NCBI GenBank assembly: GCA_900551715.1
Contig: URXG01000017.1
Coordinates: forward strand, 1-37,773
Origin: an uncultured Blautia sp.
GTDB taxonomy: Bacteria > Bacillota > Clostridia > Lachnospirales > Lachnospiraceae
Reading direction: 5' to 3'
DNA: 37,773 nucleotides
Shown here: positions 1 to 7,763 of the stretch, piece by piece
Layout: each line of letters starts with the position of its first letter
Numbering within the stretch: the stretch's first letter is position 1
Program-made: the position numbers and the translations under genes
Notes under the pieces: generated by a model
What the model was told of the DNA's origin: nothing
The model's database searches: none
The model's input: only the letters and a program-made list of their open reading frames with translations

Positions 1-36
1 TTTACAAAAGTTAAAATCGAAAAGATCAACGCTTAA
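1..36 (+). CDS. rplU: 50S ribosomal protein L21, C-terminal end (partial)
   Basis: Frame 1 reads FTKVKIEKINA and then stops with TAA at 34-36. This is the characteristic C-terminus of bacterial L21, whose last residues contact 23S rRNA. The 5' part lies outside the window. The following genes prp and rpmA are the classic L21-Prp-L27 operon, which supports the call despite the short visible fragment. Confidence 0.85.
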   Translation, partial: FTKVKIEKINA

Positions 37-48
37 TCTGGTGTTTGC

Positions 49-369
49 ATGATTACAGTGACAGTCAGCAAGAAAAATAATTCCTATATCAGTTTTGTTT
101 CTGAAGGACATGCCGGTTATGCAGAAGAGGGGCAGGACATTATATGTGCCGCTGTTTCCGCTCTGGTAATCAATACCGTCAATTCTCTGGAACAGCTGAC
201 TAAGGATTCCATTAAAGCAAAAGAAAAGGACGGTTTTGTTTCTTTTACTTTTACGGCTCCGATTTCGGAGGGTGGGACACTTTTGATGGATTCATTACTT
301 CTTGGTCTGACAGAAATTGAACATAGTTATTCAAAACGTTATTTAAAAGTAAAAGTCAAGGAGGTGTAA
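49..369 (+). CDS. prp: Ribosomal-processing cysteine protease Prp
   Basis: A 106-residue protein of the Prp (YsxB, DUF464) family. In Firmicutes that make L27 with an N-terminal extension, Prp removes this extension, which is essential for L27 to work in the peptidyl-transferase centre. The catalytic dyad is visible: His21 in GHAGYA and Cys33 in DIICAAVSAL, with the usual 11-residue spacing. It starts 12 bases after the rplU stop with only a weak Shine-Dalgarno sequence, so it is probably translated by coupling. The ribosome site of rpmA (AAGGAGG) lies inside its last codons. Its substrate, the next gene, carries the matching cleavage site. Confidence 0.95.
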   Translation: MITVTVSKKNNSYISFVSEGHAGYAEEGQDIICAAVSALVINTVNSLEQLTKDSIKAKEKDGFVSFTFTAPISEGGTLLMDSLLLGLTEIEHSYSKRYLKVKVKEV

Positions 370-373
370 CGAC

Positions 374-661
374 ATGATGAAAATGAACCTTCAGTTATTC
401 GCACATAAAAAAGGTGTTGGTTCTACAAAGAACGGCCGTGACTCCGAATCCAAGAGATTAGGTGCCAAAAGAGCAGACGGACAGTTTGTTAAAGCTGGAA
501 ACATCCTTTACAGACAGCGTGGAACCAAGATTCATGCAGGTGAGAACGTAGGCTGTGGTAAAGATTATACATTATTTGCACTGACAGATGGTGTAGTAAG
601 ATTCACCAGAAAAGGACGCGATAAGAAACAGGTTTCTATCGTTCCAGTAGAGGCAGAATAA
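374..661 (+). CDS. rpmA: 50S ribosomal protein L27, with cleavable N-terminal extension
   Basis: A 95-residue L27. The mature protein starts at HKKGVGSTKNGRDSESKRLG, the conserved N-terminal arm that reaches into the peptidyl-transferase centre. In front of it are ten residues, MMKMNLQLFA. This matches the Firmicute-type extension that Prp cuts after the FA pair (here Phe9-Ala10). Two ATG codons in tandem (374, 377) could serve as start; the AAGGAGG at the end of prp fits either. An intrinsic terminator follows at once, so rplU-prp-rpmA is mostly its own transcription unit. Confidence 0.97.
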   Translation: MMKMNLQLFAHKKGVGSTKNGRDSESKRLGAKRADGQFVKAGNILYRQRGTKIHAGENVGCGKDYTLFALTDGVVRFTRKGRDKKQVSIVPVEAE

Positions 662-675
662 TCAAGTTCAGCGTG

Positions 676-710
676 AGGCTTCAAATCGTTCAGGTTTGGA
701 GCCTTTCTTT
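676..710 (+). terminator. Intrinsic terminator after rpmA
   Basis: A 10-bp stem (676-685 with 695-704, one G-T pair) with a 9-base loop is followed by TTCTTT. It lies 14 bases after the rpmA stop and before obgE, so it separates the ribosomal protein genes from the obgE group, perhaps only partly since no strong promoter is seen between 711 and 736. Confidence 0.8.
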
Positions 711-736
711 GAATAAAAATATATAAGGAGCGACAT

Positions 737-2026
737 ATGTTTGCAGACAGAGCAAAAATCATCATCCGTTCAGGAAAAGGCGGAGACGGACATGTAAGCT
801 TCCGCAGAGAGCTGTATGTACCCAATGGTGGTCCAGACGGCGGGGACGGTGGAAGAGGCGGAGATGTGATCTTTGAAGTAGATGAAGGTCAGAATACTCT
901 GGGAGAATACCGGCACAAACGTAAATTCAAAGCACAGGATGGTCAGGAAGGCGGTAAGAAACGCTGCCATGGTGCCGACGGTTCTGATATTGTCCTTAAA
1001 GTTCCGGAAGGAACTGTTATTATGGAAGCACAGTCCCGTAAAGTAATTGCAGATATGTCCGGAGAAAACCGGAGGCAGATCGTACTGAAAGGCGGAAGAG
1101 GCGGAAAAGGAAATCAGCATTATGCAACAGCTACCATGCAGGTTCCAAAATACGCACAGCCAGGTCAGCCTGCACAGGAACTGGAAGTTCTTCTCGAACT
1201 GAAAGTCATCGCTGATGTAGGTCTGGTTGGATTCCCAAATGTAGGTAAATCTACATTCCTTTCCAGAGTAACTAATGCACAGCCCAAGATCGCCAATTAT
1301 CATTTCACTACTTTAAGTCCGAATCTTGGTGTTGTAGATACAGAAAATGGCGGATTTGTCATTGCCGACATTCCAGGTCTCATTGAAGGTGCCTCTGAAG
1401 GTGTTGGTCTGGGTCATGAATTCCTCCGTCATATAGAACGTACACGTGTACTTGTACACATTGTGGATGCCGCATCTACAGAAGGACGTGATCCTGTAGA
1501 TGACATCCGAAAGATCAATCATGAACTGGAAGCATACAATCCTGAGATTGCATCCAGACCACAGATTATCGCCGCAAACAAAATTGACTGTATTTTTGAT
1601 CAGGACGAGGATCCTATTGAACGTTTAAAGAAAGAATTTGAACCACAGGGTATTAAGGTTTATCCTATATCGGCAGTAACCGGCCAGGGTCTGAAAGAGC
1701 TGTTATATGGTATCAGGTCACTGCTTAATGAGACTCCTGCTAAAAGAATCGTATTTGAGCAGGAATTCTTCCCGGAAGATGCCCTTATGACAGAAAATCT
1801 CCCATATACCATTACCAGAGACAAAGAAGATTCTTCTATTTTTATTGTAGAAGGTCCGAAAATTGAAAAAATGCTTGGATATACCAATCTGGATTCTGAA
1901 AAGGGATTCGCATTTTTCCAGCGTTTCCTGAAGGAAGGCGGAATTCTGGAGGAACTGGAGGCAGCTGGCATTCAGGAGGGAGATACTGTCCGTATGTATG
2001 GCTTTGATTTTGATTATTATAAATAG
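737..2026 (+). CDS. obgE: GTPase Obg (ObgE/CgtA), ribosome assembly
   Basis: A 429-residue Obg GTPase, which acts in late 50S subunit assembly and in (p)ppGpp-linked growth control. The glycine-rich Obg fold covers about residues 1-158 (GKGGDGHVSFRRE, GGPDGGDGGRGGDV, KGGRGGKGNQHYA). The G domain shows G1 GFPNVGKST at 165-173, the TT of switch I at 191-192, G3 DIPG at 211-214 and G4 NKID at 281-284. The last 80 or so residues form the OCT domain typical of Gram-positive Obg. The ribosome site AAGGAG is at 725-730. It is followed after 13 bases by yhbY, a common pairing of ribosome assembly factors. Confidence 0.97.
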   Translation: MFADRAKIIIRSGKGGDGHVSFRRELYVPNGGPDGGDGGRGGDVIFEVDEGQNTLGEYRHKRKFKAQDGQEGGKKRCHGADGSDIVLKVPEGTVIMEAQSRKVIADMSGENRRQIVLKGGRGGKGNQHYATATMQVPKYAQPGQPAQELEVLLELKVIADVGLVGFPNVGKSTFLSRVTNAQPKIANYHFTTLSPNLGVVDTENGGFVIADIPGLIEGASEGVGLGHEFLRHIERTRVLVHIVDAASTEGRDPVDDIRKINHELEAYNPEIASRPQIIAANKIDCIFDQDEDPIERLKKEFEPQGIKVYPISAVTGQGLKELLYGIRSLLNETPAKRIVFEQEFFPEDALMTENLPYTITRDKEDSSIFIVEGPKIEKMLGYTNLDSEKGFAFFQRFLKEGGILEELEAAGIQEGDTVRMYGFDFDYYK

Positions 2027-2039
2027 AAAGGTCTAAGAA

Positions 2040-2330
2040 ATGACAAGTAAACAGAGAGCTTATTTAAAAAGTCTTGCAATGAAAATGGAGCCCATCATGC
2101 AGCTTGGAAAGGGCAGCGTAACTCCTGAAAATACTGCTGCAGTAGATGAAGCTCTTGCTGCAAGAGAACTGATAAAAATTAACGTACTTCAGAACTGTCT
2201 GGATGATCCACGCCAGATGGCAGAAGTGCTGGCTGAAAGAACACATTCTCAGGTTGTTCAGGTAATCGGACGAAAGATCGTTCTTTACAGAGAAGGCAAA
2301 AAAGAAAAGAAAAAGATCATTCTTCCATAA
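2040..2330 (+). CDS. yhbY: CRS1/YhbY-family RNA-binding protein
   Basis: A 96-residue single CRM (CRS1-YhbY) domain protein that binds pre-50S ribosomal particles. The conserved N-terminal LTSKQRAYLKSLA-type helix and the loop LGKGSVTP (residues 22-29, the GxxG-like RNA-binding turn) are present, as are the ELIKINVLQN strand and the C-terminal GRKIVLYR strand. The C-terminus ends in a lysine-rich tail (KKEKKKI). It lies between obgE and nadD, as in many Clostridia and Bacilli. Confidence 0.92.
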   Translation: MTSKQRAYLKSLAMKMEPIMQLGKGSVTPENTAAVDEALAARELIKINVLQNCLDDPRQMAEVLAERTHSQVVQVIGRKIVLYREGKKEKKKIILP

Positions 2331-2362
2331 CAACATACAAAATCACAGACAGAGGATATGAT

Positions 2363-2980
2363 ATGGACAGCAGACGAAAAAAAATAGGAATCATGGGTGG
2401 AACTTTTGATCCTATCCATGTAGGACACCTTATTCTCGGTGAAAAAGCATATGAACAGCTTGAACTTGACAAAGTCTGGTTTATGCCTGCCGGGAATCCT
2501 CCTCACAAGCAAAACCGTATCGGACGTGCCACAGATGAGCAGCGTGTGGAAATGGTACGAAGAGCTATTTCCGGTAATTCTCATTTTGAACTTTCACTGA
2601 TTGAAATGAATGCAGAAGGATATACCTATTCCTATCGTACACTCGAGATACTGAAAGAACAAAATCCTGATACCGACTATTATTTTATTATCGGTGCTGA
2701 TTCTCTGTATAATTTTAACACCTGGAAAGAACCTGCCAGAATCTGCGCAGCATGTACCATTGTTGTTGCCACAAGAGATCATATTTCTTCTGACAGTCTG
2801 GAAAATGAGATGATCTGTCTTTCAAAGCAATACAATGGGAATTTTGTGCGGCTGGCCACACTGAATATTGACATTTCCAGTCAGTTACTCCGCAAGTGGC
2901 ATCAGGAAGGCAAAAGCCTTCGTTATTATGTACCTGATTCCGTGGTAGATTATATCGGAGAAAATCATATTTATCTTTGA
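2363..2980 (+). CDS. nadD: Nicotinate-nucleotide adenylyltransferase
   Basis: A 205-residue NadD, which adenylates nicotinic acid mononucleotide to form deamido-NAD, the common last-but-one step of NAD synthesis. The nucleotidyltransferase signature GGTFDPIHVGH (residues 12-22) holds the HxGH motif at 19-22. The second signature ISSQLLRKW lies near residue 173 and fits the family pattern ISSTxIR with a Gln and Leu variation. A NADxL-like segment (IIGADSLYNFNTWK) binds the nicotinate moiety. The ribosome site is AGAGGA. yqeK follows after 22 bases, the standard nadD-yqeK-rsfS order. Confidence 0.96.
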   Translation: MDSRRKKIGIMGGTFDPIHVGHLILGEKAYEQLELDKVWFMPAGNPPHKQNRIGRATDEQRVEMVRRAISGNSHFELSLIEMNAEGYTYSYRTLEILKEQNPDTDYYFIIGADSLYNFNTWKEPARICAACTIVVATRDHISSDSLENEMICLSKQYNGNFVRLATLNIDISSQLLRKWHQEGKSLRYYVPDSVVDYIGENHIYL

Positions 2981-3002
2981 AACAAAGGAGAATATCCATA
3001 TA

Positions 3003-3629
3003 ATGGCTGAATATAATTTCATCAAAATCGAAAAAAAACTGTCAAAATACCTGGATGAGGCACGTTTTTCCCATACTCTGGGCGTAATGTACACCTGTGC
3101 TTCCCTTGCGATGGTTCATGGATATGATCTTCAGGCAGCCCAGATTGCCGGTCTGCTTCATGACAGTGCCAAATGTATACCAAACAAAAAGAAACTCAAA
3201 ATCTGTGCACAGAATGACATTCCTGTAACAAATTTTGAAAGAGAGCATCCTTTTTTGCTTCATGCCAAGCTTGGTGCTTATATCGCAGCTGAAAAATATG
3301 GTGTTACAGATAAGGAAGTCCTTTCTGCCATCACCTATCATACAACAGCAAAACCGGAAATGACTCTTCTTGAAAAGATTGTTTATATTGCCGATTATAT
3401 CGAGCCTGCCAGGGACAAAGCTCCACATCTGGCAGAGATTCGGAAACTTGCTTTCCAGGATCTTAATGAATGTATTTATGAGATTCTGAAAGACACACTT
3501 CTTTATCTTGACAAAAATCCAGATGATATCGACAACACTACAAAAGATGCTTTTGATTATTATAACGATCTCCATAACAGCAGATTTCCGGAAACAAATG
3601 CAACCGAACATCCGAACAAAGAATCTTAA
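3003..3629 (+). CDS. yqeK: HD-domain hydrolase YqeK (symmetrical Ap4A hydrolase)
   Basis: A 208-residue HD-superfamily phosphohydrolase. YqeK proteins of Firmicutes cleave the alarmone diadenosine tetraphosphate symmetrically to two ADP. Metal ligands are seen in RFSHTLGV (His24), LLHDSAK (His53-Asp54) and ITYHTT, followed by DYIEPAR, the family's YIADYIEPxR signature. The last 25 residues (after YYNDLHNSRF) are polar and not conserved. The ribosome site is AAAGGAG, ten bases before ATG. In other Firmicutes an LCP-family gene may sit between yqeK and rsfS; here the two are only 26 bases apart. Confidence 0.93.
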   Translation: MAEYNFIKIEKKLSKYLDEARFSHTLGVMYTCASLAMVHGYDLQAAQIAGLLHDSAKCIPNKKKLKICAQNDIPVTNFEREHPFLLHAKLGAYIAAEKYGVTDKEVLSAITYHTTAKPEMTLLEKIVYIADYIEPARDKAPHLAEIRKLAFQDLNECIYEILKDTLLYLDKNPDDIDNTTKDAFDYYNDLHNSRFPETNATEHPNKES

Positions 3630-3655
3630 CAACGTGACAACAAAAGGAGTATTTT

Positions 3656-4021
3656 ATGACAGCAGAAACAAATGAACTGAATATGCTTCATCTCGCCTGC
3701 AAAGCAGTAGATGAAAAAAAAGCTCATGATATTAAAGTAATTGATATTCATGAAGTTTCTGTTATTGCCGATTTCTTTCTGATCGCAAGCGGAAGCAATC
3801 AGAATCAAGTTCAGGCTATGGCTGACAATGTAGAAGAAACTCTTGCAAAAGCAGGATACGAACCAAAACAGATTGAAGGTACAAGAAACTCCAGCTGGAT
3901 CCTTATGGATTATGGCGATCTTATTGTTCATCTTTTTGATGAAGAAAATCGTCTCTTCTATGATCTCGAAAGAATCTGGGGAGATGGTAAAGTACTGGAT
4001 ACTGAAGAATTCCTTAAATAA
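3656..4021 (+). CDS. rsfS: Ribosome silencing factor RsfS
   Basis: A 121-residue RsfS (Iojap/YbeB) protein, which binds L14 on the 50S subunit and blocks joining with 30S when nutrients are short. Conserved segments are VIDIHEVSVIADFFLIASGSN and the stretch SSWILMDYGDLIVHLFDEENRLFYDLERIWGD split across residues 81-112. It has normal family length. It is the last gene of the obgE group and is closed by a bidirectional terminator shared with lexA. Confidence 0.96.
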   Translation: MTAETNELNMLHLACKAVDEKKAHDIKVIDIHEVSVIADFFLIASGSNQNQVQAMADNVEETLAKAGYEPKQIEGTRNSSWILMDYGDLIVHLFDEENRLFYDLERIWGDGKVLDTEEFLK

Positions 4022-4069
4022 TTCTGTTTTTGGTTTGCGATAATATTTTTATGTAAACTACATTTTGTA

Positions 4070-4118
4070 CAAAAAAAACCGGGGTGCCTCTGAAATAGAA
4101 GCAGTACCCGGTTATTTT
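4070..4118. terminator. Bidirectional terminator between rsfS and lexA
   Basis: A stem AACCGGG (4077-4083) with CCCGGTT (4107-4113), probably extended by a few pairs beyond a bulged G, is flanked on the left by a run of A (4071-4078) and on the right by ATTTTTG. It can therefore end transcription from rsfS on the plus strand and from lexA on the minus strand, whose 3' ends converge here. Confidence 0.85.
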
Positions 4119-4123
4119 TGTAT

Positions 4124-4744
4124 TTATTTGTAGAATCGAAATACTCCAAATACCTTTCCAAGGATCTGAATATCTCCATGGACCAGAATAGGATCCATAG
4201 TATCATTCTCCGGCTGAAGACGATAGTAACCATCTTCTTTGTAAAAAGTTTTTACTGTCGCTGCATCCTCCAGAAGGGCAACAACAATATCTCCATTCCC
4301 TGCTGAACTCTGCTGCTTTACAAGAACCTGATCGCCATCGAAAATTCCGGCATTTATCATACTGTCACCTTTCACTTTCAGCATAAAGCTCTGTTCATTA
4401 GGCATAAACTCCGCAGGTACCGGAAAATATGCCTCAATGTTCTCTACAGCCAGAATAGGCTGTCCTGCTGCAACAGTACCTACCAGAGGAACATTTACAA
4501 CCTCACGTCGTGTAAGATTAAAATTATCATCAATAATCTCTATTGCCCGGGGTTTCGTTGCATCTCTTCGAATGTAACCGTTCTTTTCAAGTGCCTCTAG
4601 GTGAGAGTGTACAGAAGATGTGGATTTAAGATTAACTGCCTCACAGATCTCTCTAACTGCCGGTGGAAAGCCTCTGTTGAGAATTTCATTTTTAATATAA
4701 TCCAGAATCTCCTGCTGTTTTTTACTGATTCTGCCGTATGCCAT
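4124..4744 (-). CDS. lexA: LexA repressor, SOS response regulator
   Basis: A 206-residue LexA. The N-terminal winged helix-turn-helix (about 1-70) shows KKQQEILDYIKNEI and PPAVREICEAVNLKSTSSVHSHL. The C-terminal S24-type self-cleavage domain has the scissile Ala93-Gly94 pair in VGTVAAGQP, catalytic Ser128 in KGDSM and Lys165 in AATVKTF. RecA-stimulated self-cleavage at that bond lifts repression of DNA repair genes. It is transcribed away from the HlyD-like gene; its promoter carries two SOS-box-like sites, which implies autoregulation. ATG with the ribosome site GGAGGT on the minus strand (rc of 4751-4757). Confidence 0.97.
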   Translation of the reverse strand: MAYGRISKKQQEILDYIKNEILNRGFPPAVREICEAVNLKSTSSVHSHLEALEKNGYIRRDATKPRAIEIIDDNFNLTRREVVNVPLVGTVAAGQPILAVENIEAYFPVPAEFMPNEQSFMLKVKGDSMINAGIFDGDQVLVKQQSSAGNGDIVVALLEDAATVKTFYKEDGYYRLQPENDTMDPILVHGDIQILGKVFGVFRFYK

Positions 4745-4783
4745 AAGAATACCTCCAATTCACGAGTCTTGTTAGATAAGCTC

Positions 4784-4836
4784 AGTATAACACATTTTTT
4801 TCAGAATCGCAAACAAATATTCGGAAAATACGTTCG
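4784..4836 (-). promoter_or_regulatory. lexA promoter with two overlapping SOS-box-like operators
   Basis: On the minus strand TTGCGA (4807-4812) and TATACT (4784-4789) are 17 bases apart, a good sigma-A promoter. Two 14-base sites resemble the Gram-positive LexA box CGAACRNRYGTTCG: CAAACAAATATTCG at 4810-4823 and GGAAAATACGTTCG at 4823-4836, each with two mismatches by eye. They touch or lie just upstream of the -35 element, which is where a repressor would block RNA polymerase. Boxes assigned by pattern, not by measured binding. Confidence 0.7.
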
Positions 4837-4887
4837 CGGAATATTACCTGTGAACAGTAACGTTTATGGAAGTTTAAATTCTTTTTC

Positions 4888-4916
4888 TTGTCATTACTCC
4901 TGGAAAATGTTACAAT
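4888..4916 (+). promoter_or_regulatory. Sigma-A promoter of the HlyD-like/sepF group
   Basis: TTGTCA (4888-4893) and TACAAT (4911-4916) are separated by 17 bases, with a TG two bases before the -10 (TGTTACAAT, an extended -10). The first gene starts at 4962 after a ribosome site. The SOS-like sites lie more than 50 bases upstream, so LexA probably does not control this promoter. Confidence 0.75.
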
Positions 4917-4961
4917 ATCTCCGTATTGAATTTTAATTTCAGAAACAAAGGAGGCATTTTT

Positions 4962-6377
4962 TTGCCCAGTAATTCCAGAAATCCCCATGAAAATATGGGG
5001 TTTTTAAAAAAAATCCGCAAACTTTTCAGTATGAACATAGGTACCATGTTATTTGGTATGCTGTTTATTTATATGGCATTCAGTGCCATTCTTTATCTGA
5101 CTTCTCCCAAGATTGAGTCTTACCAGGTCATTGCAGGTCCTTTATCCCGGAACGAGACCTACACCGGACTGGCGATCAGAGAGGAGTCCGTTCATCAGGC
5201 CGAAACTTCCGGATATATTACCTATTATGCAAGAGAAGGATCCAAGATCAACGCAGACGGCGTTGTATATGGTATCAGCAGCACCAAGACCTCCGATTCC
5301 CAGACAGAACTCAGCACAGATGAGCTTTCTTCTATCCGGAATCAGATGCTTAATTTTTCCAAGGGATTTAATTCCAGCAATTTTAATAGTACTTATAGTT
5401 TTAAGTATGAAATGGAAGGTAATATCCTGCAGTATGCAGGCGTTACCGGCAATAGCACTTCTGATCAGAATGACAGTACATCATCTGTTGTCTCTTATGG
5501 CAACCAGACCATAAACAAAGCAGACAGCGACGGAATTGTTCTTTACTCCAAAGACGGATATGAAGGACGCACTGTAGATTCCCTGACAACTGAAGACTTT
5601 GACCAGAATTCCTATCATGAGACAGATCTGAAGACACAGGGTTCCGTAAACACAGGTGACAGCCTTTATACGCTGATCACTGATGAGAAATGGAGTCTTA
5701 TACTCCCTCTCAGTGAGAAACAGGCTGCCAAGCTGGCAGACAGAACCGCAGTACGTGTAAAATTTCTCAAAGATGACAAAACCCAAAGCGGTGATTTCAG
5801 TATCATAGAAATTGACGGAGCCAAATATGGCAAAATTGATTTTAACAAAGGACTGATTCGTTATGCTTCAGACCGCTTTCTGGAGATTGAGCTTGTTACC
5901 AATACCGTTACAGGTCTGAAGGTACCGCTTTCTTCCATTGTAACTAAGGAATTTTATATTATCCCATCTAAATATGCCACAACAAATACGGACAGCCAGG
6001 AAACCGGTTTCATGGTTCAGAGCAATGGCAACAATAATACCTTTGTCACTTCAACGATTTACGCTCAGGAAGAACAATCCGGCTCAAAGGACGACGGTGA
6101 GACCAGTTATCTTTATTATGTAGATAAGAAGGATTTCAAAGAAGGTGATGTGATTATCAGTCAGAAAGACCAGAGCAAGTTTGTAGTCAGCGACATCGGC
6201 GTACTGGAAGGTGTCTACTGTATCAATCAGGGATATGCTGTTTTCCGCCGCATTGAGATCCTTGACCAAAATGAAGAATATGCAATCGTATCCAAGGCCA
6301 CCTCTTATGGTCTTTCCAGATATGACCACATTGTTCGTAATGCGGATGATGTAAACGAAGAAGATATTTTATATTAA
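4962..6377 (+). CDS. HlyD-like membrane-anchored protein of the sepF cluster
   Basis: The likely start is TTG at 4962, seven bases after AAAGGAGG (4947-4954); an upstream in-frame TTG at 4926 would place that ribosome site inside the gene. The 471-residue product has a short basic N-terminus (KKIRKLF), one membrane segment (about residues 25-46, IGTMLFGMLFIYMAFSAILYL) and a large outside domain. The part after it (YTGLAIREESVHQAETSGYITYYAREGSKINADGVVYGI) has the biotinyl-lipoyl-like hairpin order of HlyD/membrane-fusion adaptors, and a second half resembles their beta-barrel domains. Its exact job is unknown. Linkage to sepF and ylmH suggests a part in division or envelope assembly rather than export; no transporter genes are beside it. 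Confidence 0.75.
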   Translation: MPSNSRNPHENMGFLKKIRKLFSMNIGTMLFGMLFIYMAFSAILYLTSPKIESYQVIAGPLSRNETYTGLAIREESVHQAETSGYITYYAREGSKINADGVVYGISSTKTSDSQTELSTDELSSIRNQMLNFSKGFNSSNFNSTYSFKYEMEGNILQYAGVTGNSTSDQNDSTSSVVSYGNQTINKADSDGIVLYSKDGYEGRTVDSLTTEDFDQNSYHETDLKTQGSVNTGDSLYTLITDEKWSLILPLSEKQAAKLADRTAVRVKFLKDDKTQSGDFSIIEIDGAKYGKIDFNKGLIRYASDRFLEIELVTNTVTGLKVPLSSIVTKEFYIIPSKYATTNTDSQETGFMVQSNGNNNTFVTSTIYAQEEQSGSKDDGETSYLYYVDKKDFKEGDVIISQKDQSKFVVSDIGVLEGVYCINQGYAVFRRIEILDQNEEYAIVSKATSYGLSRYDHIVRNADDVNEEDILY

Positions 6378-6392
6378 CAGGAGGCTGATAAA

Positions 6393-7085
6393 ATGATAAC
6401 CGAAAATCTGAAACAGGTACATGACAATATAGACGCTGCCTGCAAGGCTGTTGGCAGAGATCCAAAAGAAGTAACTCTCATTGCAGTAAGCAAGACCAAG
6501 CCTGTTCCCATGCTACAGGAAGCATATGACGCAGGTGAACGTGTATTTGGAGAAAACAAAGTCCAGGAGATCACAGACAAATATCCTCAGCTGCCGCAGG
6601 ATATCCACTGGCATATGATCGGACATCTTCAGCGCAACAAAGTAAAATACATTGTTGATAAGGTTGCTATGATCCATTCTGTCGATTCTCTGCGGCTTGC
6701 AGAAACTATTGAACAGGAAGCTGCCAAACATCAGGTAACGGTTCCCATCCTTATTGAAGTCAATGTAGCGGAAGAGGAGAGTAAATTCGGAGTAAAAGTT
6801 TCAGAAGTTCTTCCTCTGGTGGAATCTATTGCTGCTTTTCCGCATATAAAGATTATGGGACTTATGACAATAGCACCATATGTAGAGGATCCTGAAGAAA
6901 ATCGACCTGTATTTCGTCAATTAAAGAAATTAAGTGTTGACATTGATGCCAAAAACATTAATAATGTTAATATGAGTGTTCTGAGTATGGGTATGACCGG
7001 TGATTATCAGGTTGCTGTACAGGAAGGCGCTACAATGGTGCGTGTTGGAACCGGAATCTTTGGGGAAAGAAACTATAACCGATAG
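6393..7085 (+). CDS. yggS: YggS/PROSC-family pyridoxal phosphate homeostasis protein
   Basis: A 230-residue PLP-binding protein of the alanine-racemase N-terminal fold type without known catalysis; the family (YggS, YlmE, PLPBP) keeps free PLP in balance. The PLP lysine is Lys34 in IAVSKTKP. Further family marks are GERVFGENKVQEITDKYP, WHMIGHLQRNKVKYI, VNVAEEESKFGV, the SMGMTGDYQVAVQEGATMVRVGTGIFG phosphate-binding segment (near residues 202-224). It begins 15 bases after the HlyD-like gene with ribosome site AGGAGG. In Firmicutes this gene (ylmE) regularly precedes sepF. Confidence 0.96.
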   Translation: MITENLKQVHDNIDAACKAVGRDPKEVTLIAVSKTKPVPMLQEAYDAGERVFGENKVQEITDKYPQLPQDIHWHMIGHLQRNKVKYIVDKVAMIHSVDSLRLAETIEQEAAKHQVTVPILIEVNVAEEESKFGVKVSEVLPLVESIAAFPHIKIMGLMTIAPYVEDPEENRPVFRQLKKLSVDIDAKNINNVNMSVLSMGMTGDYQVAVQEGATMVRVGTGIFGERNYNR

Positions 7086-7115
7086 GCACAAGACAATAAA
7101 GATTGGAGATTAATA

Positions 7116-7760
7116 ATGAGTGTTTTAGATAAACTTCTTGATGCTGTTAAACTGAACGATGATTATGATGATGAGGAATTTCTGGATGATGACCTTCTTG
7201 ACGATGAAGAAGATGATTTTCTTGATGATGAAGATGGGGAGAAACCAGTAAAAAAATTCTTCCAGAAGTTTGGCAAAAAGAAAGATTCTGAAGAAGATTA
7301 CGATGATTATGATGACGAAGAAGATAAGATGGAAGCTCCAAAAGCAGTTTCCAAACCTGTGATCAAGACTCCTCCTACAGCCAAGACATCTTCTTATAAG
7401 CAGGACAAACCTGTTCGTACTTCTTCCAAGATCACACCAATGCGTAGCAGCCGTAAGGGAACAGCTTCTACTAATATGGAAGTCTGTGTTATCAAACCTT
7501 CCTCCATGGAAGATACACGCGAAATAGCAGATACTCTGGTTGATAATTCTACTGTAGTTCTCAACCTTGAGGGACTTGATGTAGAGCTTGCACAGCGCAT
7601 CATCGATTTTACTTCCGGAGCATGTTATTCTCTTGGAGGCAGTCTCCAGAAGGTATCCAGTTATATCTTTATCCTTGGACCATATAATGTGGATATTACA
7701 GGTGATTTGCAGAATATTCTCGGAAGTGCTCCAATGCCTTCTGTAAGAGCAGGATACTGA
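7116..7760 (+). CDS. sepF: Cell division protein SepF
   Basis: A 214-residue SepF, which polymerises into rings, binds the FtsZ C-terminus and anchors it to the membrane by an N-terminal amphipathic helix (MSVLDKLLDAVKL). The conserved C-terminal DUF552 domain covers about 120-205 (EVCVIKPSSMEDTREIADTL, NLEGLDVELAQRIIDFTSGACYSLGG, YIFILGPYNVDI). Between them is an unusually acidic stretch, residues 14-75 with long Asp/Glu runs, then a Lys/Ser/Thr/Pro linker to 120. This makes it longer than the roughly 150 residues of Bacillus SepF. It is followed after three bases by ylmH. Confidence 0.95.
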   Translation: MSVLDKLLDAVKLNDDYDDEEFLDDDLLDDEEDDFLDDEDGEKPVKKFFQKFGKKKDSEEDYDDYDDEEDKMEAPKAVSKPVIKTPPTAKTSSYKQDKPVRTSSKITPMRSSRKGTASTNMEVCVIKPSSMEDTREIADTLVDNSTVVLNLEGLDVELAQRIIDFTSGACYSLGGSLQKVSSYIFILGPYNVDITGDLQNILGSAPMPSVRAGY

Positions 7761-7763
7761 TAA

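Noticed and set aside
4852..4867. Third SOS box (GAAC and GTTT near 4852-4864)
   Set aside because: The half sites are six bases apart instead of four and one base is off.
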